A stretch of 64,000 nt of DNA, taken from the NCBI RefSeq assembly GCF_000015285.1, contig NC_008709.1, forward strand, positions 2,852,001 to 2,916,000, in the 5' to 3' direction. The position numbers and the translations under genes are program-made. Below the pieces are notes generated by a model. The model did not search any database. It was not told the DNA's origin and worked only from the letters and a program-made list of their open reading frames with translations. The stretch comes from Psychromonas ingrahamii 37 (GTDB lineage: Bacteria > Pseudomonadota > Gammaproteobacteria > Enterobacterales > Psychromonadaceae). Shown here in pieces: positions 9,956-18,384 of this stretch (positions within the stretch are counted from its first letter, which is position 1; the number at the start of each line of letters is the position of its first letter).

Positions 9956-10125
9956 ATACCAAATCCATTAAATTTATGCTCATTTATGCTCATTTATGCT
10001 GGTTAAAACACATGCTAGCTTCGTGATTGATTTTATAATTAGAACAACTAGTTACTGCAATCAATGCCTTGCTTTCATGCGTTTTTCCGCGCCTAAATAG
10101 ATCACATAATTAATGGAATTGGTAT
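9956..10125. repeat. MITE-like palindromic element, long copy (170 bp)
   Basis: The ends are inverted: ATACCAAATCCATTAA on the left and TTAATGGAATTGGTAT on the right. The right part (GATCTATTTAGGCGCGG on the opposite strand, followed by AAAACGCATGAAAGCAAGGC) recurs at 44794-44875. The left part contains a triplicated CTCATTTATG and a segment resembling 17735-17790. No transposase is encoded. It is best read as a non-autonomous dispersed element. Confidence 0.7.
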
Positions 10126-10228
10126 AATCTATTATTATTCAGTCGCCATCTCCCCGCGCCCGCCCTTTTTATTGCATTTTCTAGTAGACTAGCCGCTTTT
10201 GTAGCACTGACCTTATGGGAAGATTATT

Positions 10229-11473
10229 TTGCAGACACTTTCACAGCTCAAATCGGGCGAATTAGCCGGGATCCAACGATTAACCTTATCTGAGAACTTA
10301 ACCTCATTCCCGATCGAGATTTTATCCCTGGCGGATAGCTTAGAGATTCTTGATTTATCCAATAATCAATTAACCTCATTGCCAATCGAGCTTGCCCAGT
10401 TAAGCAAACTTAAAATTATTTTTGCATCAAACAACCGCTTTGAAACATTACCTGAAGTACTGGGTCAATGCGCTAATTTAGAAATGGTGGGTTTTAAAGC
10501 AAATAACATTAGTCAGGTGCCTGCAAACGCTTTACCCGCCAAATTACGCTGGTTGATATTAACGGATAACCGCATTGAAGTGTTACCTGACGCTTTAGGT
10601 GAACGCCCACGACTGCAAAAATTAGCACTGGCGGGTAATCGTTTAATAGCACTGCCAAAAACGCTGACTCAGTGTGCAAACCTTGAATTAGTCCGTATTT
10701 CAGCTAATAGGCTGACGGAGTGTCCTGAGCAATTGCTGGGATTACCTAAGCTTGCCTGGTTTGCTTTTGCAGGTAATCCCTTTACCCGCTCGAATATTAG
10801 CATCAATGCTGTACCAACATTATTATCATCAAGCTTTACCTTGCAAAACGTGCTGGGTCAGGGTGCCTCCGGCGTTATCTCAAAAGCCGTTTGGAATAGT
10901 CCTCAAACGAGCTTTCCCGATGATATTGCAGTTAAAGTATTTAAGGGTGAAGTCACCAGTGATGGTTATCCGGAAGATGAATTACAAGCCTGTTTAAAAG
11001 TCGGTCATCATGCCAATTTAGTGCAATCTATCGCGCAGGTGAAGGAAGATGATTATTTAGCGTTAATTATGACCTTAATACCGCCGCACTATAATAATTT
11101 GGGGCTACCACCCTGCTTTAAAAGCTGTACCCGTGATACTTTTACGCCCGGCTTTAGCTTATCCATTGCGCAAATTGAGAAAATAATAGTACAAATGGAA
11201 GCTGTATTTACGCATTTACATAACAATCAGGTCTGCCATGGCGACTTATATGCGCATAACACACTGTTTGATGATCAGGCGAATATCATTTTTGGTGACT
11301 TTGGTGCGGCCACTATGTACCACATGCTGACGTTAACGCAGCAGCATAAAATAAAACAGATCGAACAACGGGCACTGTTTCATTTTATTGATGATTTATT
11401 AAGTATTTGTGCCGAAGAGGATCAATATTCCAGTAACTTTAAGCAGCTTAAGCAACGTCTCATAACAATTTAA
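10229..11473 (+). CDS. Leucine-rich-repeat protein fused to a protein kinase domain
   Basis: 414 residues. Residues 15-185 contain about seven LRR units (for example LEILDLSNNQLTSLPIEL and LRWLILTDNRIEVLPDAL). Residues 205-414 are a compact kinase domain: glycine loop GQGASG (210-215), the conserved lysine K236 in AVKVF, a catalytic loop HGDLYAHN (337-344) and metal-binding GDFG (356-359). All key catalytic residues are present, so activity is expected. The TTG start at 10229 is backed by GGGAAGA six bases upstream. Such LRR kinases occur sporadically in marine bacteria, and I infer a sensing or signalling role. It appears monocistronic. Confidence 0.85.
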   Translation: MQTLSQLKSGELAGIQRLTLSENLTSFPIEILSLADSLEILDLSNNQLTSLPIELAQLSKLKIIFASNNRFETLPEVLGQCANLEMVGFKANNISQVPANALPAKLRWLILTDNRIEVLPDALGERPRLQKLALAGNRLIALPKTLTQCANLELVRISANRLTECPEQLLGLPKLAWFAFAGNPFTRSNISINAVPTLLSSSFTLQNVLGQGASGVISKAVWNSPQTSFPDDIAVKVFKGEVTSDGYPEDELQACLKVGHHANLVQSIAQVKEDDYLALIMTLIPPHYNNLGLPPCFKSCTRDTFTPGFSLSIAQIEKIIVQMEAVFTHLHNNQVCHGDLYAHNTLFDDQANIIFGDFGAATMYHMLTLTQQHKIKQIEQRALFHFIDDLLSICAEEDQYSSNFKQLKQRLITI

Positions 11474-11590
11474 ATCAACAGTGATTACATTTTCTGTTTT
11501 ACACTGTGATCACTTATTTACTTTTTAACTAAACCTTAAGCTGTTCTCCCACGTATTGGTTCCTTTAAATGTCAAAAATTGGAACTTGTG

Positions 11591-11842
11591 ATGGTATTTA
11601 GTGAGAGTGAAGAGTCTAGAGTTATCGAAATGGCTTGGGAGGATAGAACCCCCTTTGAAGCGATTGAACTTCAGTTTGGTCTGAATGAGCAAGCGGTAAT
11701 AATTTTTATGCGCCGTCACATAAAACCAAGTAGTTTTAAATTGTGGCGTAGTAGAGTAAGTGGCCGAAAAACTAAGCATACAAAACTTAGGTCGCCTGAA
11801 GTTGGCAGAGCTTATTGCCCCACTCAGTATAAGAATAAATAA
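11591..11842 (+). CDS. DUF2805 / TIGR03643 family small protein
   Basis: A short basic protein with the family core RVIEMAWEDRTPFEAIELQ, then MRRHIKPSSFKLWRSRVSGR and KTKH. These resemble the TIGR03643 proteins of marine bacteria, whose function is unknown. The arrangement suggests a helix-turn-helix-like fold. The frame can be extended to TTG 11579, but ATG 11591 gives the usual family N-terminus and has TTGGAAC upstream. The opposite-strand frame over the same bases is a shadow. Confidence 0.75.
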   Translation: MVFSESEESRVIEMAWEDRTPFEAIELQFGLNEQAVIIFMRRHIKPSSFKLWRSRVSGRKTKHTKLRSPEVGRAYCPTQYKNK

Positions 11843-11843
11843 T

Positions 11844-12078
11844 GCTTGCGGTGCATCAAATGCACCCTACCCATAACATAACCCCTAGGGTGCGCAACGA
11901 TTGCCACAGCTTGCAGTTCATGGAATGTACCCTACCAATAAGATACCCCCTAGGGTGCGCACCGATTACCACAGCTTGCGGTGCATAAAATGCACCCTGC
12001 CGATAACATAACTCCTAGGGTGCGCTCCGATTACCACAGCTTACGGTGAATAGAATACACCTTACCGATAACATAAAA
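11844..12078. repeat. 65-bp imperfect tandem repeat, 3.6 copies
   Basis: Units begin at 11844, 11909, 11974 and 12039, each exactly 65 bases after the last, with the final one truncated. Each holds the inverted pair GGTGCAT...ATGCACC (best in the third unit: GGTGCATAAAATGCACC), then CCTAGGGTGCGC and GATTACCACAG. Relatives of the same unit occur at 17816-17955 and, inverted, at 55066-55168. The remaining spacer to the ATPase gene at 12283 shows nothing else apart from its promoter region. Confidence 0.92.
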
Positions 12079-12282
12079 GAAATGATACTCGCAGCGTCTA
12101 GCTAATTGTTGCGCCTCACTGCCATTGTCCGTTTGATTACTCCTGAAGCTCTCTATACCCCTATAAATTTTTACTTTTTAATCTATATTTTTAAAGGTTA
12201 TATCTTTCGTAAAATATATTTTTTCTGAAAATGGCGAAATTCTACCGCTCCGTTAAAACGTGAAAAGCATGGGCAGATATCA

Positions 12283-14979
12283 ATGAAAACTATTCGTAAC
12301 TGGCATAATAAAACTGTGGAAGAAACATTATCTGCACTAAAGACCACCCCTTCGGGTTTGAACGAAACCGAGGTTAAGCTACGATTAGCCGATGTCGGTT
12401 TAAACAAACTGCCAGAAGCAAAGCCCAAGCATATTGTTCTGCGCTTCATGTCTCACTTCCATAATATCCTGATATACGTGCTGTTAGGCGCATCTGCTAT
12501 TACGGCATCACTAGGACATTTAGCTGACACGTTAGTCATCATTACCGTGGTTATTATCAATGCGCTTATCGGCTTCGTTCAAGAGGGCAAAGCGGAAAAG
12601 GCCATGGATGCGATACGGCATATGCTCGCTTTGCGTGCCGCAGTCATTCGTGATGGCAAGCGTCAGACCATAAAAGGTGAACAACTGGTACCTGGCGATA
12701 TAGTGTTACTCAAAGCGGGTGATAAGGTGCCGGCGGATTTACGCTTGCTGGAAACCCATGGTTTACAGATTCAGGAATCAATTCTTACGGGTGAGTCAGT
12801 AGCGGTAGAAAAGCAAACGGCATCTGTAGAGTGTCAGGCCTCGGTCGGTGACCGTTTTTGCATGGGTTTCAGTGGCACGACTGTGACCAATGGTCAAGGT
12901 ATGGGGGTAGTCGTTACAACGGGAACCAATACGGAAATTGGACGAATCAGTGGTTTGCTCAAAGATGTTCAAACCCTAAATACACCGTTAGTTGCACAAA
13001 TGGCAATTTTCGCCCGCTGGCTTACTCTGTTGATCCTCTTTATTGCCATGATAATTTTGTTCTTTGGTCACTTTGTATTACAGCACGCCTTCAACGAACT
13101 ATTTATTGCTGTCGTGGGACTTTCGGTGGCTGCGATACCGGAAGGTTTACCTGCCGTGTTAACCATTACTCTGGCGGTCGGTGTGAAGGCCATGGCACAG
13201 CACAACACTATCGTTCGGCGACTCCCGGCCATCGAGACGCTGGGCTCGGTCTCGGTTATCTGTTCCGATAAAACCGGTACGCTTACTCGCAACGAGATGA
13301 ATGTAACCTCCATTGTAACCTGTGAAGATCGTTTTGATATTACAGGTGTCGGTTATCAACCCATTGGGAATGTCAAACGCAATGAACAATCCGTAAAGTT
13401 GGAGCTTTATCCTGTTCTGCAAGATCTGGGACGCGTGGCCGCCCTGTGCAATGATTCCGAGCTGGTTAAACAACACAACGACTGGGTTGGGCAAGGAGAT
13501 CCCATGGAGGTCGCTTTACTTGCACTTTCCGGCAAAGTTCGTCCGGGTGACGATCAGGTACGCAAGCAATGGTCGCGTACCGACGTAATACCTTTTGATA
13601 GCAAACATAAGTACATGGCAACGCTCAATCATGACCATGAAAACCACGCCTTTATCTTCATTAAGGGAGCACCAGAAACTATTATTTCGATGTGCAGCCG
13701 TCAAAGTATTGGCAATAATGAAACAATAAAGCTGGATATTGATTACTGGCGTAAGCAGGCAGACGCTATCGCTCAAGAGGGGCAGCGGGTTCTTGGCTTC
13801 GCGATTAAACCGACTAATCTAGATCATACCGTACTAGAGCTGTCTGATGTACAGGATTCTCTTGTCTTTCTGGGATTGGCCGGTCTTATTGATCCTCCGC
13901 GATCTGAAGCAATACAAGCGACCGCCGAGTGCCACCGGGCGGGTATTGATGTAAAAATGATCACTGGCGATCATGCCGGGACTGCACAAGCTATCGGTAA
14001 ACAGCTTGGTTTGTGGCATTGCGACAATGTATTAACCGGGGCTGAGCTGGATAAACTCGATGATGCGGCACTCAAATCAATAATAAGCTACACGGGTATC
14101 TTTGCTCGTACCAGTCCCGAACATAAATTACGTCTGGTGATGGCTCTTCAGGCAAATAACATGACGGTTGCCATGACTGGTGACGGTGTTAATGATGCGC
14201 CTGCATTGAAGCGTGCCGATGTCGGTATTGCCATGGGTAAAAACGGCAGTGAAGCTGCAAAGGAAGCCGCTCATGTTATATTGGCCGACGATAATTTTGT
14301 TTCCATCATCAAAGCTGTTAAAGAGGGAAGGACGGTATACGATAATATAAAAAAGGTCATCAGCTGGACACTGCCAACCAATGCCGGTGAGGCAATGACG
14401 ATCATACTTGCCCTATTACTTGGATTGAACCTGCCCATTACACCTATTCAGATTCTTTGGGTGAATATGATTACTGCCGTGACGCTCGGTATTGCCCTAG
14501 CCTTCGAGCCTGCGGAAGAAAGCACTATGCGCCGTCCACCGCGGCCGCGGAATCAAGGACTGCTTAGTGGCGGTCTACTATGGCATATTGTGCTCGTCGC
14601 AAGCCTGTTTCTGGAGTGTATATTTGGGATTTATGAATATGCGATCGCACAAGGTTATTCAGATAATTTAGCGCGTACTATTGCCATGGATACGCTGGTC
14701 ACACTGGAAATATTCCACCTTTTATTTATCCGCAACATGAATACAACATCATTAAGCTTGAAAGCCATACGCGGCACCCCTATTTTATGGATATTAATTG
14801 TCACTGTTATTCTCGGACAGGCTGCAATGACCTACCTCCCCTGGTTTCAAAGCGTGTTCAAAACTGAATCAGTCCATCTATTTGATGTCATATTGATTAT
14901 CTTTTTAGGCATGTTGATGTTTACTATTATTGAGATTGAAAAACAATTACGACTTCGCATACTGAAAAAACCGTTTTAA
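12283..14979 (+). CDS. Cation-transporting P-type ATPase (type II)
   Basis: 898 residues. It has an N-terminal cation-ATPase domain, the actuator motif ILTGESVAV, the phosphorylation site CSDKTGTLTRNEM near residue 330, and the hinge MTGDGVNDAPALKRADVGIA near 625-645. The sequence SVAAIPEGLPAVLTI in the fourth membrane segment is the PEGL signature of Ca2+-type and related type II pumps. The C-terminal membrane bundle is complete. The length is normal. The transported ion (Ca2+, Na+ or other) cannot be decided from sequence. ATG 12283 follows a weak GGGCAG. The gene appears to stand alone. Confidence 0.9.
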   Translation: MKTIRNWHNKTVEETLSALKTTPSGLNETEVKLRLADVGLNKLPEAKPKHIVLRFMSHFHNILIYVLLGASAITASLGHLADTLVIITVVIINALIGFVQEGKAEKAMDAIRHMLALRAAVIRDGKRQTIKGEQLVPGDIVLLKAGDKVPADLRLLETHGLQIQESILTGESVAVEKQTASVECQASVGDRFCMGFSGTTVTNGQGMGVVVTTGTNTEIGRISGLLKDVQTLNTPLVAQMAIFARWLTLLILFIAMIILFFGHFVLQHAFNELFIAVVGLSVAAIPEGLPAVLTITLAVGVKAMAQHNTIVRRLPAIETLGSVSVICSDKTGTLTRNEMNVTSIVTCEDRFDITGVGYQPIGNVKRNEQSVKLELYPVLQDLGRVAALCNDSELVKQHNDWVGQGDPMEVALLALSGKVRPGDDQVRKQWSRTDVIPFDSKHKYMATLNHDHENHAFIFIKGAPETIISMCSRQSIGNNETIKLDIDYWRKQADAIAQEGQRVLGFAIKPTNLDHTVLELSDVQDSLVFLGLAGLIDPPRSEAIQATAECHRAGIDVKMITGDHAGTAQAIGKQLGLWHCDNVLTGAELDKLDDAALKSIISYTGIFARTSPEHKLRLVMALQANNMTVAMTGDGVNDAPALKRADVGIAMGKNGSEAAKEAAHVILADDNFVSIIKAVKEGRTVYDNIKKVISWTLPTNAGEAMTIILALLLGLNLPITPIQILWVNMITAVTLGIALAFEPAEESTMRRPPRPRNQGLLSGGLLWHIVLVASLFLECIFGIYEYAIAQGYSDNLARTIAMDTLVTLEIFHLLFIRNMNTTSLSLKAIRGTPILWILIVTVILGQAAMTYLPWFQSVFKTESVHLFDVILIIFLGMLMFTIIEIEKQLRLRILKKPF

Positions 14980-15279
14980 CACATATCAGCCTCACCGCTA
15001 TTAATAGGGTCTAGTCAATTATTCGGCCTTTTTTTTGGCTCGAACAACATGATCAGTAAATTATTTTATTGTGGTTTGTATTTATAGAAGTGTCTATAAA
15101 TACAAATACCTCATTTCCCCAAGATAAAAATTCAATTTACAAATAATTATATCTGCCATCCAACCATTTTATTGCTTGTTCCAGTCTAATCTTTAGCAAT
15201 AAAAAAATTAAATGTGTGTGAGTAAGAATGCAGACTAATACACATTTAAGTTTTTCGGTTAACACGTCGAGTGGTAATA
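14980..15279. other. Intergenic stretch with a long perfect palindrome
   Basis: AT-rich spacer between the P-type ATPase and the phospholipase-like unit. The only structure I see is the hairpin at 15075-15106, listed separately. No coding frame is convincing. Confidence 0.5.
15075..15106. promoter_or_regulatory. 14-bp perfect inverted repeat with 4-base loop
   Basis: TTTGTATTTATAGA at 15075-15088 is perfectly complementary to TCTATAAATACAAA at 15093-15106 around AGTG. It could terminate the ATPase transcript or serve as an operator for the genes starting at 15280. It is too AT-rich for a typical strong terminator. Confidence 0.5.
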
Positions 15280-15708
15280 ATGAAATTAACAGTTTTGCTT
15301 ATTGTATTTACTTTCCTGTATGGTGGGGCATCAGCTGACACGCTAAAGCCATTTACTGGTGATGGCTGTAGCTCTTTTCCTAATGGGACTTTTGAGCAAA
15401 AAGATTGATGGTTATCTTGTTGTCAAAAGCATGACTTTAACTATTGGAAAGGTGGAACATATCAAGAGAGATTGGATTCTAATAAGGCGCTAAAAGCCTG
15501 TGTTTCTGATGTAGGTGAACCTGAAATTGTGTCTTTAATGCTAGCCGTTGTCAGGATTGGCGGAACCCCATTTCTACCAACAAAGTTCAGATGGGGTTAT
15601 GATTGGCCTTATCCTCGATTTTATGGTGAGCTAACTAAATCAGAATTACAGCAAGTAAAAAACTTAACAAAGCAATTAAATCGGACAAAAAAGGAGATTA
15701 GCAAATGA
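15280..15708 (+). pseudogene. Exported phospholipase A2-like protein gene interrupted by an in-frame TGA
   Basis: Reading from ATG 15280 gives a signal peptide (MKLTVLLIVFTFLYGGASA), then GDGCSSFPNGTFEQKD, a TGA stop at 15406-15408, and in the same frame WLSCCQKHDFNYWKGGTY followed by about 85 further residues. CCxxHDxxYW resembles the catalytic CCxxHD core of phospholipase A2-like domains. The part after the stop is fully open and family-like, including RWGYDWPYPR, so one base change seems to have broken an otherwise intact gene. The stop overlaps the next start (ATGA at 15705-15708), indicating translational coupling. No selenocysteine signal was recognised. Confidence 0.7.
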
Positions 15709-15992
15709 GCAAAAAAGAAGCTTACCAAAAGAAACTACAGGCACAATTGGACGAGTGGAGCGCAGAGATCGACAAGCTCAAGGCAAAAGCTGCTAAAGCT
15801 GAAGCTGATAAACAACTTGAGTACGACAAACAAATCGAGGAACTGCGATCTATGCAAGAAGTAGCCAACAATAAACTTGCCGAACTTAAGGAAGCCAGCG
15901 ACGACGCGTGGGGGGATCTCAAGGTAGGCATGGATAATGCGTGGAGCACGCTCGGCAATGCGCTGAAGTCGGCCACTTCCAGATTCAAATAA
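15705..15992 (+). CDS. Coiled-coil stress-type protein (sll1863-like)
   Basis: 95 residues, rich in K, A and E with heptad spacing through about residues 5-70 (KKLQAQLDEWSAEIDKLKAK). It ends in a tail with DDAWGDLKVGMDNAWSTLG. No signal peptide is present, so it should be cytoplasmic. This composition and tail are typical of small sll1863-family coiled-coil proteins linked to stress response in other bacteria, with unknown molecular function. ATG 15705 overlaps the previous stop and GGAGAT lies upstream. The next gene has the same DDAW/NAW-type tail, so the two probably share ancestry. Confidence 0.75.
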   Translation: MSKKEAYQKKLQAQLDEWSAEIDKLKAKAAKAEADKQLEYDKQIEELRSMQEVANNKLAELKEASDDAWGDLKVGMDNAWSTLGNALKSATSRFK

Positions 15993-16032
15993 ACAGCACG
16001 GTCATAGCGGCCCTAACGAAAGGAGATAACAA

Positions 16033-16488
16033 ATGACATTTAATATCAATGCAATTGTGTTGATTGGTATCCTCGGAATCACACCTCTGTGCTATGCAGA
16101 AACATCGACTGACAAAACGTCAATAGAAGAGGTTAAGCAAGAAACAGAAGATTTTCTTCAGACGCTTGACGCATATACCGCTGACCAGAAGGATGAGGCG
16201 ATTCACACAGTAAAAACGGCATTGGATAAGCTCGATAAGCGTATTAATGTGTTGGAGTCACGTGTTGATGAAAGTTGGGATGAAATGGATAAGAAAACGC
16301 GCGAAAAGGCGAGTGATAGCCTCAAGGTGTTACGCGAGCAACGAAATCATGTAGCTGAAGGGTATGGTAGTCTGAAAACAAGTACCAAAAATGCTTGGGG
16401 TCATCTGAAAGAAGGGTTTTCAGATGCATACCAGAATCTCGATGAAGCTTGGGAAAAGTCCGAAAAAGAGTTTGGCTCCAGCAAATAG
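16033..16488 (+). CDS. Exported coiled-coil protein related to the preceding gene
   Basis: 151 residues. Residues 1-22 form a signal peptide (LIGILGITPLCYA, cut before ETSTD). The mature part is highly charged helix with the repeated pattern ESRVDESWDEMDKK, then TKNAWGHLKEGFSDAYQNLDEAW. These W-containing repeats match the tail of the 95-residue protein just upstream, so this looks like a periplasmic partner of the cytoplasmic one. The gap is 40 bases with GAAAGGAGATAAC before the ATG, a strong ribosome site. The function is unknown. Confidence 0.75.
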   Translation: MTFNINAIVLIGILGITPLCYAETSTDKTSIEEVKQETEDFLQTLDAYTADQKDEAIHTVKTALDKLDKRINVLESRVDESWDEMDKKTREKASDSLKVLREQRNHVAEGYGSLKTSTKNAWGHLKEGFSDAYQNLDEAWEKSEKEFGSSK

Positions 16489-16571
16489 AATTGCCGAACA
16501 ATCGCATCTCTAACCTGGGAAAATTGCACCGTTTTATGCTACTTTTCTGGGTCAGTACACGAAACACTAAG

Positions 16572-16642
16572 GGCTGTTGAAATTTGCACGATATCTGGTG
16601 ATCCCATATAATTTGACTGCAAATGTGAAAGATCAACAGCCC
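16572..16642. repeat. Short element with inverted ends GGGCTGTTGA / TCAACAGCCC
   Basis: Ten-base perfect inverted ends bound a 71-base segment just after the coiled-coil gene. It may be the two ends of an insertion sequence with its interior lost, or a weak transcript-end hairpin. No T-run follows. Confidence 0.45.
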
Positions 16643-16713
16643 CGAATGTAAGTATCGATACAAAATATTCTTCCTGACAATCCAACATTTATCCGTATGT
16701 TCAACATAGAAGG

Positions 16714-17103
16714 CTAATTCACACCCAGTTGATCATCAATTCCTAAAATATTAAGTAATTGTGGTTGAGTCTCTAATACCGGACAGCGCTTATCATCTCA
16801 TAATACTCTGCTTGTCCAATCCAGTCATTCAATATAATCAAGCAGCGAAAAAGGTATGCCCTGGGATGTATCCAGAGCCTTACCGCCCGCAAAACTAGAC
16901 GAAGATTTAATGGGTTTATTTTCAAGTGCTGCGGTAATTTGTTGACTGGTATTGCCATGAATACGCTGGTGGACAGAAGTGTCTTCTGAGCACTCTATGC
17001 TATTGGCCATTGTGGTGCGGATTGGGCTTAAATCAACGTAAGCCATGCGGGTAATTAACGTATTTTCATCTAATAATACCTGCAATTTAAAGCGCCCCTC
17101 CTA
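16714..17103 (-). pseudogene. REP-associated (Y1-type) transposase remnant
   Basis: On the minus strand one frame reads stop-EGRFKLQVLLDENTL, then MAYVDLSPIRTTMANSIE, then SLLDYIE-stop-LDWTSRVL-stop-DDKRCPVLETQ and ends at 16714. YVDLxPIR and DWTxRxxxxDKR are hallmarks of the C-terminal half of TnpA_REP proteins. The three in-frame stops fall where tryptophan or arginine codons are expected (TAG or TGA in place of TGG or CGA). The N-terminal half with the catalytic tyrosine is absent. The element is dead. Confidence 0.75.
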
Positions 17104-17338
17104 ATTATTTTTAAGGAAAAATAAAAACAGCTTTAGCTAGCCCGCAGGGTGAAGACTTATCTTAACGATTGATGATTGCGCAACCTGATCAAAGTAAGAA
17201 ATGTCGCCAATATCTTACTTTGGTAGAGTATAGATAGCATAAAAACTGTCGTTTGGTTTCAAGATAATTCTCCATTCGGATAAACTGCTCGAGACATTAT
17301 CTTTTTGCGGCATTTTCCTTTATCTTTTCAGCCATTTT

Positions 17339-17680
17339 TTACTCTTGCATTTTTCTGGATAAATCATCAAAACGGCTTATACAGAGCCCTTTTATACTTT
17401 CCTTATCTATTTGAGTAAGCTTAATGGCGGTTTTTTGCTGCTCAGAAAATATGAGCTGTACTTGCCCTATATAAAATAGTTTACCATCACGCAAACTATC
17501 GTTATACATGTCATTGTAATAATTAAACATCGCGGGATCTTTCTGTTTTTTTGCAACATCAGCACATAGTTGATAGTTGGCTAGCGCACGCCCCATTATT
17601 TTTAAATCCTGATCACTGAGTGGTTGTGCATTCAGCGCCAAAGAAAACAACAAAAAAACAGTCATAATCAGTATTTTCAC
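17339..17680 (-). CDS. Small exported protein of unknown function
   Basis: About 113 residues from a GTG start at 17680 that has AGGAGG just upstream. The frame can be extended to ATG 17731, but the GTG gives a clean signal peptide (MKILIMTVFLLFSLALNAQ). The mature part has two cysteines (YQLCADVAKK and KGLCISRFDD) that could form a disulfide, and no known domain that I recognise. It stands alone between the transposase remnant and repeats. Confidence 0.6.
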   Translation of the reverse strand: MKILIMTVFLLFSLALNAQPLSDQDLKIMGRALANYQLCADVAKKQKDPAMFNYYNDMYNDSLRDGKLFYIGQVQLIFSEQQKTAIKLTQIDKESIKGLCISRFDDLSRKMQE

Positions 17681-17815
17681 CTTACCTCCTAAATAAAAAA
17701 GAGATCCTATAATAAGACCAAATCTACTCATTTTCAGTTCATTTATGCGGATTAAAATAAATGCTAGCTAGACATAAAATGAATTGATTGCCCATGAAAT
17801 TCAGCATTATTAATT

Positions 17816-17955
17816 GTGTATAAAATATACCCTACCTATAACATAACCCGCAGGGTGCGCTCCGATCACTAATAGAGCATCGAGCTATAACATAAATCGT
17901 AGAATACGCTCTGTGCACCCGTTGCATAAAATGCACCCTACCAATAATATAATGC
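17816..17955. repeat. Degenerate copy of the 65-bp repeat family
   Basis: It contains ATAAAATATACCCTACCTATAA, split as TAAAATATACCCTACC and ATAACATAACCCGCAGGGT, then GCATAAAATGCACCCTACC. These are the same words as the tandem array at 11844-12078. Just before it, 17735-17790 carries TTCATTTATGCGGATTAAAA and ATGCTAGCT, resembling the left part of the element at 9956. The rest of the spacer to the tRNA region has nothing else apparent. Confidence 0.7.
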
Positions 17956-18051
17956 CACTGGGGCAGATATTTATCATCGCTAAAAGTCGGCGAGGCTGCG
18001 CGCCAAGATTAATCGAAATAAAATTTGTTCCCGCTCAAATCCTACAGACAT

Positions 18052-18091
18052 AAAAAAACCCGCAATGCTTTATTAAAAAGCGTTGCGGGTT
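18052..18091 (-). terminator. Intrinsic terminator downstream of tRNA-Ser
   Basis: AACCCGCAATGCTTT and AAAGCGTTGCGGGTT form a 15-bp stem with one mismatch. On the minus strand it is followed by seven T. It lies about 30 bases after the tRNA 3' end. Confidence 0.85.
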
Positions 18092-18118
18092 CTAGTCGTA
18101 CCTTGTCGGCACTAAATG

Positions 18119-18206
18119 TGGCGGTGACGGAGAGATTCGAACTCTCGAAGGGTTGCCCCTTACACGCTTTCCAGGCGAGCTCTTTCAGCCACTCAGACAC
18201 GTCACC
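18119..18206 (-). tRNA. tRNA-Ser (anticodon GGA)
   Basis: The minus strand reads GGTGACGTGTCTGAGTGGCT at the 5' end, an anticodon stem-loop CGCCTGGAAAGCG with anticodon GGA, a long variable arm (GTAAGGGGCAACCCTT), the T-loop GTTCGAATC, and an acceptor end CGTCACC plus G discriminator and encoded CCA. The acceptor pairs GGTGACG/CGTCACC are perfect. The sequence is close to E. coli tRNA-Ser(GGA). Total 88 bases. Confidence 0.95.
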
Positions 18207-18321
18207 GTAAACTTTATTATATTATCTTACATCTCGTTCATTGGCAGATTTAAAAACTTACCTTTAGAACTCTCGATACGTTAGTGTACACGTATCATAG
18301 ACTGCTTAATTGTATAACTGA

Positions 18322-18349
18322 AGCGGAGCGCATGATAATGAACTCCGCT
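18322..18349. terminator. Stem-loop downstream of glk
   Basis: AGCGGAG pairs with CTCCGCT around a 14-base loop, 36 bases past the glk stop. There is no good T-run on the minus strand, so terminator function is only possible. Confidence 0.4.
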
Positions 18350-18384
18350 GCTAAAATCAACCTCTAATAACAATTTAAGTGTGA

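Noticed and set aside
11525-11779. Minus-strand gene over the DUF2805 gene
   Set aside because: Antisense shadow of a gene with clear family similarity.
11844-12078. CRISPR array from regular spacing
   Set aside because: The whole 65-base unit is repeated, so there are no unique spacers, and no cas genes are in the window.
15406-15408. Selenocysteine codon in the phospholipase-like gene
   Set aside because: No SECIS-like hairpin was recognised right after the TGA, and the residue is not at the CCxxHD catalytic site. A nonsense mutation is simpler.
16773-16958. 61-residue minus-strand gene
   Set aside because: Out-of-frame reading over the transposase remnant, which explains the sequence better.
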